Source: Episyrphus balteatus
Taxonomy: Eukaryota; Arthropoda; Insecta; Diptera; Syrphidae
NCBI RefSeq assembly: GCF_945859705.1
Contig: NC_079137.1
Span: 77,893,150-77,957,149 of the forward strand
DNA length: 64,000 bases
Direction: 5' to 3'
Shown here: positions 45,594 through 57,369 of the stretch, one piece after another
Layout: the number at the start of each line of letters is the position of its first letter
Numbering within the stretch: position 1 is the stretch's first letter
Translations under genes and position numbers: made by a program
Notes under the pieces: model-generated
The model's database searches: none
What the model was told of the DNA's origin: nothing
Seen by the model: the letters and a program-made list of their open reading frames with translations, nothing else

Positions 45594-48500
45594 CCATTAG
45601 TTTCTTTACATTTGTCAGTTACATTGTGAAAATTTATTAAATTTAAAGATTGCTAATCCGAAATCATCTACCGAAATTTTAAATTTGAGTATTTCCTTCG
45701 AAATTCAGTTCGAAATTTTCGATATGCTGGTCCATTCGAGCATTACAACAATATCACAATTCTAAGAATATGTAAAAATATGATATATAAACCATTAAGA
45801 GCTATTTGCTGAAACGAAACTTCAATAATTTTAAAAATGTTTTTTTAAAATTTGAAATTATTATTGATAACTTTTTCGAAATTATCTTCGAATCAATGAA
45901 TTGTGATGCATTGCACACTTTCAATATGAAAAAAAATGCATAGATTATATAAATAGGTACTGTTCATATCTCATAATTTTAGCTTAGAGCTAGAAAAAAG
46001 TCGGACAAAAGTTTAACTGTAATTTTCAACGCATTAAAAATGTAGAAAATGGTTTTTTGTTTGTAAAGAGCAATTGTTGAATTGCTTTAAAGTTTGGCGG
46101 AAAGATTTCTTCTGTAAAAGTCGATCTGTACTTTTGCTGTGTACTTAGTTGACACTTGACAACAGCTGTCAGACAAGAATCTCTACAAAAAAAAAAAAAA
46201 CACTGACAAAATGTCACTAAATTCAAAATGGACGTTACTAATCCAACACTCTCCAAGATAAAGTTTTTAAACTTCGCATAAAATAATCGTCGATCAGTGG
46301 TATTCCAAAATTGCAATTCCAAAGTCAAGGCTACATTTTTGTTTTTATATTTCTTTTTTTGACAGCGACTCATATCTTACACTCTTCACACATATCGTTA
46401 TCTGTCAAATTCCTAATCCAAAGTCCAACACAATAACAAAATGTCAATTTTGATGGAATTATTGACATTTGAGCTGCCCTGTCTACTCACAATCACTCTT
46501 CGTATGTCCTTGTATGTTTTTTGCAAAAATTCAAATATTATTTCCAAATAAAAAACCAAATGACGACAACGATGACCACGACTATAAACCTTATATTAAA
46601 ACCAGAAGAGAGAGACAAATAAAAAGTACAAAAAATTAACAAAATCCCCAAAATCAAGGATTGAAATTCCATGACCATGCCAATCTCAACGACTAATCTT
46701 CCTCCATGTGTGCTAAAATACATATATTTTTTTCTCTTCTGCTTGTTCTGGGGAATTTGGGTATTCCCAACTGGTGCTTGTCTAGTGCCAAAAGAACAAT
46801 CGAAAAAATGTGTTTAGCACCATGCTGCCATTCGAATGATAATTACCCAGATACGATATCTGTTCAAACGATAGAAAATGGACATCAAAGAAGGGGTTTT
46901 GCAGTGCCATCATCATCATCACCATGCAATCAAAAAGAGGCACCATCACACCAAACAGAGACACCAGCCATGCATGCATATGGTTGAACCAAATCGAACA
47001 GAACGACATCATTGACAGACAAAAGAGGATGTAGAAAATTAAATGTCAAACGTGGTGTGTCAAAAATCGTAATTCATTTGGCGCATACGATAATGGCATT
47101 TATTAGTTTTTGCCAAAGTCCATTGACTTTTAGCACTGTTTGGTTGATAAACTTGAAGGTTCAAACACATTATATTCAGCAGAGATAGAAAAATTAAAGA
47201 TGGGTAGGGCTTTTTTCTACGAACAGTTATGATTTTTTTCTTCTCTTTACTACTTGTCAATTCATAACTAATAACTAGATTTACAATGCATGACAACAAC
47301 GCCCCTAATAATAAAATTAATAAAAATGCTCCCATGCCACAGGGTGATTAAGCAGTCAAACAGCAATAACTCTTCGAAAACGGCCAAAATCAATTAACCA
47401 ATCCACCCTGTACACCAACAAACAAACAGAAACACTACAACACTACTCCATGATTAATTGACCCGTTGAGATTATTTATTTGCGTGTGGCTATGATTAGG
47501 GATTAATTGATTCATAAATGTGGCTACGCTTTGCATTCCCAATTAGGGTGTGTTTCGGGCAAAACCAATCCGTATTTTACGTATTGAAATAGCCAAAATC
47601 GGTTCGGTAAAGATTTGAATAATTTATATCAATATGGCTGAAATTTTGTGGCCCGAAAGGCGACACTACGAGAGGTGACAGCGATGACCAAGAAGAAGAG
47701 TTAGAAAAAAATAAATGAATATGATATCCCGGTTTGGGGAACTGTTTTAGATTCAAAACTTGACTTTAGGCGGATCTACGAATTTTTGCGTATATATTTT
47801 TGTATTCTTTGAAATCTTTGGGTTTTTAATAGAATTGTCATAAATCTCTTTCGAACTTCGAATTTTTTTTTTTTTTCGATTTCGATTATATTTAGTGCCA
47901 TTTAATGGACATCAAAAAGTTCTATACAATGTTCAAATCCATATATGGTAAATATTTTGAGCCAAAACTTTGTTCTTTTTTTTTTGGAATTTGGTCTTGT
48001 TTTTATTTGTGTTGATTATATTGATGTTTTGGGTAACTCCGATGAATTTTAAAAGCCATTAATTGTTTGCTTCCGGGTTGATTGGAAAACAACGTAGGTA
48101 ATAAGAGCACAATTCAACACAAAAAGTTTGTTATTGTTTTGAAAGCAGCACGTTTATTTGTCATTGAAATACAGAATTTATGGGATTTGTTATAAATAAA
48201 ACAAAAGACATAATATTGAAGAATGACTCATGGTTAAATGCGATTTAAGTTATAATTTGTATTTGGTCTATCATTGTGTCTTATCCAGACTTTGAACCCA
48301 TTTTTTTTAAGATTCGAGTTGCGAGAAACCATTCTAAAACATTATACTTTACTATCCATTAACCTGTTTTATATAGTTGTAAAACTATAAATTCAGTTTC
48401 GCAAACGAAAAATTGATTGTATAAAAATTTCAGGAACTTGTTTTTCCTTCAAATGAACGAAAAGCAACAAAATGTTGCGAAAATATGGAAGAAATATTTC

Positions 48501-48596
48501 AAAATGTCAATTCTATTAAATGTCTTGCATGTTTATCTATATTTATATTTGCATTTGCTTTTGAACGCATTTGCATTAAATTTTCATTCGCGTTTA
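45594..48596. other. gene-free stretch
   Basis: No gene supported. 46.2-47.7 kb is a higher-complexity island without repeats; open frames there (for example 46706-46987, 47060-47335) have no domain. Confidence 0.4.
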
Positions 48597-49034
48597 CATA
48601 TTGCATTTTGCATTTTGCATTTTGCATTTTGCATTTAGCATTTAGCATTTAGCATTTAGCATTTAGCATTTAGCATTTAGCATTTAGCATTTAGCATTTG
48701 CATTTGCATTTTGCATATGCATTTGCATTTGTATTTGCATTTGCATTTGCATTTGCATTTGCATTTGCATTTGCATTTGCATTTGCATTTGCATTTGCAT
48801 TTACATTTGCATTTGCATTTGCATTTGCATTTGCATTTGCATTTGCATTTGCATTTGCATTTGCATTTGCATTTGCATTTGCATTTGCATTTGCATTTGC
48901 ATTTGCATTTGCATTTGCATTTGCATTTGCATTTGCATTTGCATTTGCATTTGCATTTGCATTTGCATTTGCATTTGCATTTGCATTTGCATTTGCATTT
49001 GCATTTGCATTTGCATTTGCATTTGCATTTGTAT
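48597..49034. repeat. GCATTT satellite with shift from 7-bp to 6-bp period
   Basis: The array starts with about five copies of the 7-mer TTTTGCA, continues with about ten copies of the 7-mer TTTAGCA, then switches near 48695 to about 56 copies of the 6-mer CATTTG, with rare single-base variants. Since the hexamer has no stop codon in any frame, long dipeptide open frames (FA, HL, KC, QM repeats) appear on both strands; none is a gene. It ends about 150 bp downstream of gene C's stop. Confidence 0.95.
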
Positions 49035-49180
49035 TGCACTATCATTTGGATTTGGATTTAGATTTGGATTTGGAGTAGAAAACCAAAACAAAACTTCATT
49101 AAATAATAAATTGCTTTGATATCTTTATTTTATTAAAAATCAACACAAAATAATATTCAATCAAAATCACAATTAACCCC

Positions 49181-49857
49181 TCAAAGTGTCACCTCTGCTT
49201 CCAAAGTAGCATTTGCAACGGCATCTCTTACTAGCTCCTTTTTTATATACATAAAAACTTTTACCATATAAATTCCATTAATGGCAACCATTGGTATACT
49301 TTTTCTATCAATTTTCATTTTTTTGATGTAATAGTCACCCTAAATAGAAATAGAAGAAACAAATCTTATTTTTATCATATTTGGACTTGTGTACTTACTT
49401 GCATAATTGGACATGTAATTGGGAAATTACTAAATTTTTTCAAACTTTGCGCCCATAATCTTGCAACAGTTTGACTCATAAATCCTTCCATAAGTTTGCA
49501 CAGTTCAAAATCATAAGTGAAAAATTTCTTGTATTCAGTTTCTTGTTTGTTTTTCATAAAAAATCGCAATTCAACGCTAAGATCTTTTGTTATATCAGTT
49601 GCTAAGTGGGCTTTTAAGTCACCAGTTAGACCATTCGATCCAGGTGTAATACCAGCTTCACAAGAATCCACATATTTAGGATTAGGAATAACCGAAATTG
49701 TGATAAATTTTACTTGCACTTGTTTCTAAATTTAAAATAAAAAACTTTAAAGCAGAGATTTTTAATTAGATTAAAATAATATTACCGATTTCTTGCATTT
49801 AACTGATCCCATCGAAACGATAAGAATAATTAAAACCACTTGCATAATTATACGCAT
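49181..49857 (-). CDS. secreted DUF1091-family protein (gene C)
   Basis: Three exons (49857-49786, 49725-49399, 49339-49181), all phase 0, encode 185 residues. Exon 1 is a signal peptide ending at GSVKCKKS. Exon 2 carries the conserved run VKFITISVIPNPK, SCEAGITPGS, FELCKLMEGFMSQTVARLW and KKFSNFPITCPIM. Exon 3 is GDYYIKKMKIDRKSIPMVAI through ATLEAEVTL. The DxCKLM and NFPxxCPI...GDYY...P motifs are diagnostic of DUF1091. Such proteins are small, secreted and mostly uncharacterised; MD-2-like lipid or hydrocarbon binding is the current family view. It shares exon lengths exactly (72/327/159) with genes D and E. Poly(A) signal AATAAA at 49129-49124. Confidence 0.9.
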
Positions 49858-51217
49858 ATTGTTCTTGTAAGAAATGCGGTTTATAATTAGAACAGAATTT
49901 TATGAAAAATCAATTGAAAACTAATAGTTTTGTTGTTCAATGCGTGGTTCTGCCAATTGAAGCTCATATCTGATTTATTTGTTTAGATCTTTAATGGCTA
50001 CAAAACATTGCGTGCACCATTGTCATGCTTATTACTTTTTAAAATAATAAAATAGCTTTAAAAAACTTCAGTGTATAGATAACAACTTATAGATTACTAG
50101 TTGTTTGGTTATGTTAAACGGTTTGTTTAATTTTATCGATTTGGATCTTTCAGAAAAAGCTATACTTTGGTTAAGGTTCTAACTGAAATTTAATTTTGGC
50201 ATTACCTTCTAGTACAATTTTCTCGGGAGAAGATAACTGCTTACCTGACCATTGTTGTAAAACAAGGCAATGTTTCTATTACATTATTATTATTATTAAA
50301 TTAAAGGTTCACTATGGCGTATGTGTAACATTTTTTTTTTTAAGAAATGATTATTTTTTTTTAATAAATATTATTATCATGTAAATTTATCCATAAACGA
50401 AATTGAAAAATCTTAAATTTATTGCATTATAACATTTTTCAAAGAGTTGAAAAAAAAAAAAAATTGAAATTATGTCCATTATGTTGAATGAATGCAAATT
50501 CTTGTTTATAAAACATTTGATTTCATTTTCAATTCAAACAACGACTTTTTTTATTGCTTCAACTTTTATAAAAGTGTTTTATATAGGTACATAGAGAAAA
50601 AAGGCCACCTAAAAACAAGCGGATTCTGTACTAAGTTAAGCGGATTTTTGCATGGTTTTTCGCCATGATGAATTTCGTGTTATGCTCATTTAAAAGAAAT
50701 CCACTTAATTTAAGCGGAAAATCTTCTTATTTTTAAAAACTTAGGACATAATGCGTATTATTTTCTATTTTAGGATTAAAAATGAGTCTAAACTATAGCT
50801 ATTTTTTATTTTACAAGAAGACTTATTTTTTTTTTTGAAAAATACAGTTGAATTTTTTATATTAATGAAAACTTTAGTAAAAAACTGTGTTTTTCGGCTT
50901 TTCGACATTTAATCAATTGAATTAAAAATTTTTCGGATAAATGTATTTACAAAAAAGTATGACCATTTGTTCCACATTACAGTCTTTTATATAGAGATTT
51001 TTAGTTCAAGAAAATGTATTCTTACAATTTTCAGGACAAATTTAAAGAAAAAAAAAAATACTTGTAATCATCAACAGTTGAGTTCTACTTATTGTAAGTT
51101 TTGAATTGGCTTAAATACTTAAGAAATGAAAACTTGATGAATTCAGTTTAAAATACACTTTTGAATGGATAATATTCAATATTCAAAATAACAAAAAATT
51201 AATAAACGTATTAGTTT
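49858..51217. other. spacer between genes C and D
   Basis: On the minus strand TATAAACCGCA (about 49884-49874) precedes gene C by about 20 nt and may be its TATA region. A copy of the short TACGCC repeat lies inverted at 50304-50335. From about 50590 the sequence (AGAGAAAAAAGGCCACCTAA) resembles the nested insertion margin at 14175-14196. No gene. Confidence 0.45.
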
Positions 51218-51905
51218 TTAGAGATTAACTTCCGCTTCTAATGTAGTATTAGCAACAATAGTTTTTGGTGTTATATTTTTAATGTACAAAACAACTTTCG
51301 CCATGTAAATTCCATTTACAGCAAGCATAGGAATGCTCTTTCTATCGATTTTCATTTTTCTGATGTATAATTCACCCTGTTAACATAAAATCAAAATTGA
51401 AAACAAAAATTAAAATAAATAAATTACATAATAAATATTACCTGTGTAATTGGACAAGTAATTGGAAAATTACTAAACTTTTTTAAATTTTGTGACCATA
51501 ACCTAGCTACAGTTTGACTCATAAATCCATCCATTAGTCTGCACATGTCGAAATCATAAGAAAAAAATTGCTTGTATTCAGTTTCTTGTTTACTTCTCAT
51601 AAAAAAAGCCAATCCAATGTGAAGATCTTTTGTTATATTGGTCACTAAATTTGTCTTCAGATCAAATGAACGACCATGTGATCCAGGAGTAATACCAACA
51701 TCACAGTACTCCAAAAATAATGGATTTGGAATTGTTGAAATTGATAAGAATTTAACTTCCAATGCTCTCTAAAGACAAATAGATAAAAATTAATAGTGTC
51801 AGGGTCAAAAACGAACGTTTTAGAAAAACTTACTGATTTCTTACATTCGATAGATCTAAAAAATATGACTTGACTAAACAAAAGCACCCAGAATGTTACT
51901 AACAT
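51218..51905 (-). CDS. secreted DUF1091-family protein (gene D)
   Basis: Exons 51905-51834, 51768-51442 and 51376-51218 (72, 327 and 159 nt, phase 0) give 185 residues. The signal peptide MLVTFWVLLFSQVIFF is followed by RSIECKKS. The body has VKFLSISTIPNP, EYCDVGITPGSHG, FDMCRLMDGFMSQTVARLW and KKFSNFPITCPIT, then GELYIRKMKIDRKSIPMLAV. The usual DYY after the conserved Gly is ELY here. It lies 1.36 kb upstream of gene C on the same strand and is a tandem duplicate. The start ATG lies at the same distance from the intron as in genes C and E. Confidence 0.9.
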
Positions 51906-53220
51906 TATTCTTCTGTGTTAAGTTTTACTTTTTAATAGAATCAAGACTAATTCACCAAAAATGCGGAGTGGTAAGAATTGCATTAGTCACATAAACTAAC
52001 CTACTTTACTATACTGATAATGTCGTGTCTAGCTCATGAGATCTTCGATAACATTGAATATAAATACAATGATTTGTTGTTGACCAAATTACATTTAAAA
52101 CAATTAAATGAATTGTGGATTTGTTTAGCCAAGATAACAAATCATTTGAAATTGCTGTTTAAAAAAAGCTGTTTGGAGATTGATTTAAAACGAAAAAAGT
52201 TGAAAAAACCCTTTAGTCAAAATGATGATGAATAGTGTAAGCTAAAAGGTGGGCAGATTGTTTTTTATCTATCATTGAAAAAATTGTTTGAAAGTTGGTG
52301 TTTATTATTTAAATTTTTATTTTCTTCTAAAAATACATTTGAATGGCAATATTTTTTTGCCAATAAAAAACAAAGCGTTAACTGGGTTGCATATGGGTAG
52401 TAATTTTATTAAAATTTTGTACGTATGGTGATAATATTGCCGTTCATTTGATATATTACACATAAAATTACGTGCTCTACAAGTGACTTAATCTTAAATT
52501 AAAAAAAAACTTGAAAATACCTCAAAACACCTGCCGATGACCAGCCACCAGTGTAGGTATTACCGTAATCTCATTTTGAAATTTCGACATGGTTGGCTTT
52601 AAAAAATTGTAACATTTTTTTTAGATGTCGTACAAATATGATTGAAACATTATATTAAAGCTTAAATAATAAGCTTTCAGATGATATAGAATTTATTATT
52701 GGTTGTCATATAAAATAATCGACTTTAAGGTGATGGAAGAAAAAAAGCATTGATTTTCTTGCTTTTTTGGATGAAAATTGATTGGCTTCAAAAAATTCTA
52801 GCTCTTTTTGCAGATGTCGGACAGACATGATTGAAGAAAATATTTAAAGCTTAAATAACCTTTCATATGATAAAAAATTTACTATAGGTTGTCATATCTA
52901 ATAAAATCCAAAGCAAAATAGAAAGCAATAAAATTTAACAAACCTTTTTCCATTACCCAAAAATTAGTTATCTCGTTTAATATACCTAGTTTTTTTTTTT
53001 TGTTGTTGTTGAGTTTTTAAGTAATTAGTTTGACAATGGAACATCTCATATTCCATGACCAAGCAGCTATTAGAGATTTCATATCATAACAACACAAAAT
53101 AAATTAGACATATGTGCATGGTAAAATATTTCTGCCGCAAGTTAACCAACCATACCATTTGTGTTAGGAGATTGTTTTTTATAAAATAATTTAACCGCAA
53201 TAGTGTAAAAAAAAAAAACA
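51906..53220. other. divergent spacer between genes D and E
   Basis: It contains a direct duplication at 52591-52897. A 71-codon open frame at 52020-52235 has no signal peptide or family motif and is not called. Just before gene E, TTTTTTATAAAATAATTTAA (53189-53208) may act as TATA region, about 25 bp before the ATG-proximal sequence. Confidence 0.4.
52591..52897. repeat. diverged direct duplication, ~199-bp offset
   Basis: The block 52591-52711 (GGTTGGCTTTAAAAAATTGT ... GGTTGTCATAT) recurs at 52790-52897 (GATTGGCTTCAAAAAATTCT ... GGTTGTCATAT) with many substitutions. AAAGCTTAAATAA is common to both. Non-coding. Confidence 0.65.
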
Positions 53221-53887
53221 ATGAGAATAAAATTGCAGATTATTTTGCTTATTCTTATTCTGCCCATGGAGCCAATCAAGAGCAAGAAAACAGTAATTTT
53301 ATTTTCAAGATTTATTTTGAAATATTCAATTTTTGTCTTTTAGAAACGAGTGAAAGTAAGATTTCTAACAGTTTCTGTAATTCCCAATTCTTCACATTTG
53401 GATTCTTGCGAGGCTGGCATTACACCTGGATCGAAAGGTCTAATGTTTGATTTTAAAGGTCACATAACGACCAATATAATAAAAGACTTTAGTGTTGAAT
53501 TGCAATTTTTTACGAAAAGTAAAAAAGAAGCTGATTACAATAAATTCTTCACTTATGACTTTGAATTGTGCAAACTAATGGAAGGATTTATGAGTCAAAC
53601 TGTTGCAAGATTATGGGCACAGAGTTTGAAAAAATTTAGTAATTTTCCAATTAAATGTCCAATAATGGCGGTAAGTGATTGAGATTCTATTGTTTTAATT
53701 AGTACATTTTTGTTAACTTTCTTTTAAGGGTGACTATTACATTAAAAGGATGAAAGTTGATAGAAAAAGCATTCCTATGGTTGCCATGAATGGATTTTAT
53801 ATGGTTAAGGTTCAAATGTATATTAAAAAGGAGCCGGCTAGAGATGTCTTTGTCAATGCTACTTTGGAGGCAGAAGTTACACTTTAA
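53221..53887 (+). CDS. secreted DUF1091-family protein (gene E)
   Basis: Exons 53221-53292, 53344-53670 and 53729-53887 (72, 327, 159 nt, phase 0) encode 185 residues. The signal peptide region is MRIKLQIILLILILPMEPIK and ends SKKT. The mature part reads VRFLTVSVIPNS, SCEAGITPGSKG, FELCKLMEGFMSQTVARLW, KKFSNFPIKCPIM, then GDYYIKRMKVDRKSIPMVAM and ATLEAEVTL. It is the closest relative of gene C, although on the opposite strand with gene D between. The signal peptide lacks the C of the ECKKS junction found in genes C, D and F. Poly(A) signal at 53962-53967. Confidence 0.9.
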
Positions 53888-54734
53888 GTGATGTCATGTG
53901 AATTTTATTTATTTTCATAGGGGTCACTGTTAAGTCTTTCAGTTGACATATAAATCGATTAAATAAATTAAATCGAAAATGTTTAAATACACTGAAAAAA
54001 TAAGAATAAGCATTAAGATCATTTTTTTTTAAATCCTATCTATTTAAAATAATAAGATTTCTAATAAATTTTTAACGGAGTCCGTTCAATTTAAACGGAC
54101 TCCGTTTAAATTAATATTTAATTTATATTTAATAGTTTACAATCAATATTTTGAAAAAGTAAACAAAAATTCAGTACAATCATCTTGAATACTTGATAGC
54201 TTGTTGGTTGAATTTTTGCACTTAGATACCTACAAGAAAATGCCCACTTTGACATAATTGTGCTCCCTAATTTTCAAAATGAGTTAAAAATAAAACTATT
54301 AGTGTGTGTTTTTTTGTTTTCTACATATATAGATTTTGTGCAAAAAAACGACATCGGGATTTTTGAAATCCGTCCAAATGTTTGGCACCACTGTAGATAC
54401 ACTTTGGCAGCTGTCTGTCAAAAATGTGCCGTGCTCATGTTTTTTTATTTACTCCGTAGTTTTATGGCCACACAAAACCAAAACCATTCGTATGGCCAAT
54501 GCATCCATGTTTGATTCAAAATTTTTTTTTTAACAAAATAAAAAAATTATTTTGATATTCTAAGCTACATTTTAAGACCATGACCACTAACATTAGCTGC
54601 GTCGTTCTAGTGTTATACGCGTTTGAAAGTAGCCATATTGAAATATTTTTTTGATTTCTTAAAAATCAAACGTGGAAACTTTTTTATTTTTATTTCTAAT
54701 TTTTCGAAAAAAAACTTTAGTTATTTATATTATT
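53888..54734. other. gene-free stretch
   Basis: It contains a small hairpin ACGGAGTCCGTT/AACGGACTCCGT at 54077-54108. Open frames 54260-54514 and 54623-54874 are not supported as genes. Confidence 0.4.
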
Positions 54735-55530
54735 TACTAGCTGACCCGGCGGACTTCGTTCCACCTTTTCAAGTATTTATTTCCAATTTTTTATTTTCCA
54801 ATATTAACAGAAATCTGAGAATGGGCCAACATCTAGATTTTAACAGCTTTTTTTCCATACCCCTAAATGCTTAGGGTGGTCCAACCAAATTATTTTTATG
54901 AAGTAACTTAATATTGCATTCGTTTGCATATTGCATTTGGCTTAACTTTTATAATAATAAAACACTTATATTTGTTTCTTGTAGTCCGTAATTGAAATTA
55001 TTCAGTTAATCTAATAAAACTTTAAAAATGAACAATTAAATTAACTAATTACCATAAAGCTTGCGGGTTTTTTAATATTGCATTTGGCTTACCTTTCAAA
55101 TTAATAAATATTTACTAAACCGTTTTCCACAAAATTTGATTTATTTGACATCACAATAATAAAATATTTATATTTTTCGACAGAAAAAAATTGTTCACAA
55201 TAATAAAGCACTTTATTTTTCGACAAAAAATCGCGATTAAAAGACATTGGTTGATCTTAGAATGCTTTTAATTTGAAGTTGGATGTACCTATTGGTTAAA
55301 AGTGAATCATACAAAAATTAAGAAAAAAAAAATGTTTTCTCAGAAATAAATAAAAAAAAGTTTATGGTGGACCAACCTTACCATTTATATGTATGAAAAA
55401 TAGATGTTGGCTGATTCTCAGACCTACCCGATATGTGTACAAAATTTCATAAAAATCAATTCAACCGTTTCGGAGGAGTTTGGTAACAAACACTGCGACA
55501 TGAAATTTTTATATATATATTAGATATATA
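54735..55530 (+). mobile_element. interspersed repeat of the CTAGCTGACCCGGCG class
   Basis: It starts ACTAGCTGACCCGGCGGACT and ends with AACCGTTTCGGAGGAGTTTG, AACAAACACTGCGACATGAA and an AT-microsatellite. Both end signatures are familiar from dispersed repeats in many arthropod genomes. No reverse transcriptase or transposase is present in this ~0.8-kb copy, so I do not assign a class. Confidence 0.6.
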
Positions 55531-55640
55531 TGTTCAACAATCTTATCAGGATCCATTTAAGACTTTTATCTGAAAATTGCATTGCGTATATCTCGAAATA
55601 TTAACATTTCAATGCAACCATGTCAAACAAATTTTTGATT

Positions 55641-56241
55641 ACACTGGTTAACAAACAAAACAAAAATATATTTTTCTGAAGGTTTTCATTGTGCTGAATT
55701 CGAATTCGAAGTCAGAAAAAATTTATCAGCTCCCGTTTTTGAAATTACCGTTAGAAAATGCAAAAAAAGTTTTTTTTGACTACTTCGGACCTTATTCTTT
55801 AATATAAGGAAAATTGTTAGAAGTTATTTAGTAATGGGTTCTATAAAAACTTTTTTCCTTCTTTCAAAAACTCTTTCCGATATCTTTGTCATTGCCCGAG
55901 ATATCTTAAAATGAAATAAGTGGCTTTGGCTTCATATATCATAAAGGAGATAATGACTTTATAAAATTCATGAAATATGCAAACAACTGAGAATATCTCT
56001 CCAAGTAAAAAAGATATCGGAAAAATTTAAACAGATTTAAAAAGATGGAAAATAGTTCTTATAAAATATGTTACTAAATATGCTCAAACAATTTACCTTA
56101 TATAAAAGAACAAGGCCCGAAGTACTGCATTTTCTAACGGTAATATTTCAAAAACGGGAGCTGATTAATTTTTTCTGTCTACGGATTCGAGTTCAGCACA
56201 CCGGCAACAAAAAAAAAGTTTAATTTTGTTAACCAGTGTTA
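55641..56241. mobile_element. 600-bp fold-back element
   Basis: Termini ACACTGGTTAACAAA (55641) and TTTGTTAACCAGTGTT (56240) are inverted. The match continues inward for about 170 bp with substitutions (CAGCTCCCGTTTTTGAAAT / ATTTCAAAAACGGGAGCTG; TAACGGTAAT/ATTACCGTTA). A lone AACCAGTGTTA end occurs at 16511. It has no coding capacity. Confidence 0.8.
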
Positions 56242-57369
56242 TTTTTGTCTATGAGAGCTTTTTTCAAACCTCATTTTCTCCGATTTCTCCTCGATGCCGT
56301 TTTTTTGCACAAAATCTATATAAATAAAAAAAAAAACACACTTATTATTATATTTTTTATATAAATACTAGTTTTATTATAATAGACAGCAAGTCTTTAC
56401 ACGTTATGTTTATTGAAGGAGTACATATTAAACTTAAACATTTCCGATAACTCTTTAAATTTCGAAAACCTTAAAGAAAATTCTTCGACTTTTGAACAAA
56501 TACATATTAGTGATAAAAATTCTTCAATTATTTTTACTTCATCTTTTTAATAAACATTATTAAAATCACATTAAATTTGTTTGAAGTTAAGAAAACACTT
56601 TTTTTCAACATTTATCTTTACTTCAAATTTGCAGATTAAATGCAATAAAAAAAAAAAAACTTAACTTGATATTTACAGCTGATGCTGTTGCCCAAAAGTG
56701 CTATTAGATTACGTACTAGTTATATTTCATCTCAGTTCACTTCGTTTCATAATATTGTCAGGGGTGAAAAAAAAACGAATAAGTGTTTCATTGCTAAGCA
56801 AAAAAAAGTTGCGCATACGCCGTAGGGACCGTTTTTAATAAGGCAAACCTTAATAAATTATAGATTATGAAATATTTCTATGACTGACAATAAAATAAAA
56901 CAAATTGAATATTGACTGACTTTTCAAAACATGAAGATAGAAATTTTGTTTGGTTTTACAGTCAAAATCTAAAATGCAGATTTTTTAGGTAGGTATTAAT
57001 AAAAGTATAATGAAAATTCTTTGTATTTTTTTTGGAATTCGCAAAACCTAATTGGACTTTCATTATATTTAGTAAAATATGAAAATATTTGCGCATGAAG
57101 ATTTCAATCTCACAAATTAAATAAAAGACTACAAATTGTAGGTATATCTCCATTTAAATCAGCATAAATTCATTAATGATTTTTAAACGTTTTTTTAAAC
57201 TCAAAAATGAAGCACGCCATTTTCACACATGAGTAGCTATTCCCATTGATATAAAAAAGATCTCATAACATCACAAAGTTCATCAATTCTTTAAGTTCAA
57301 CTATTCTAGTTTGTGCTGAAGTATAATTCTCATTAGAAGCCACCACATAGAAGAAAGAAGAAGTACACA
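56242..57369. other. gene-free spacer upstream of gene F
   Basis: Copy of the short dispersed repeat (GCGCATACGCCGTAGGGACC) at 56811-56830. Nothing else recognised; promoter elements of gene F must lie near 57230-57340 but no clear TATA box or initiator is seen. Confidence 0.4.

Noticed and set aside
48677..49091. Long open frames encoding KC, FA, HL and QM dipeptide repeats on both strands
   Set aside because: They are translations of a stop-free hexamer satellite; no start context, signal or splice evidence.
52020..52235. 71-codon open frame between genes D and E
   Set aside because: Lysine/leucine-rich chance frame without signal peptide, cysteines or DUF1091 motifs.
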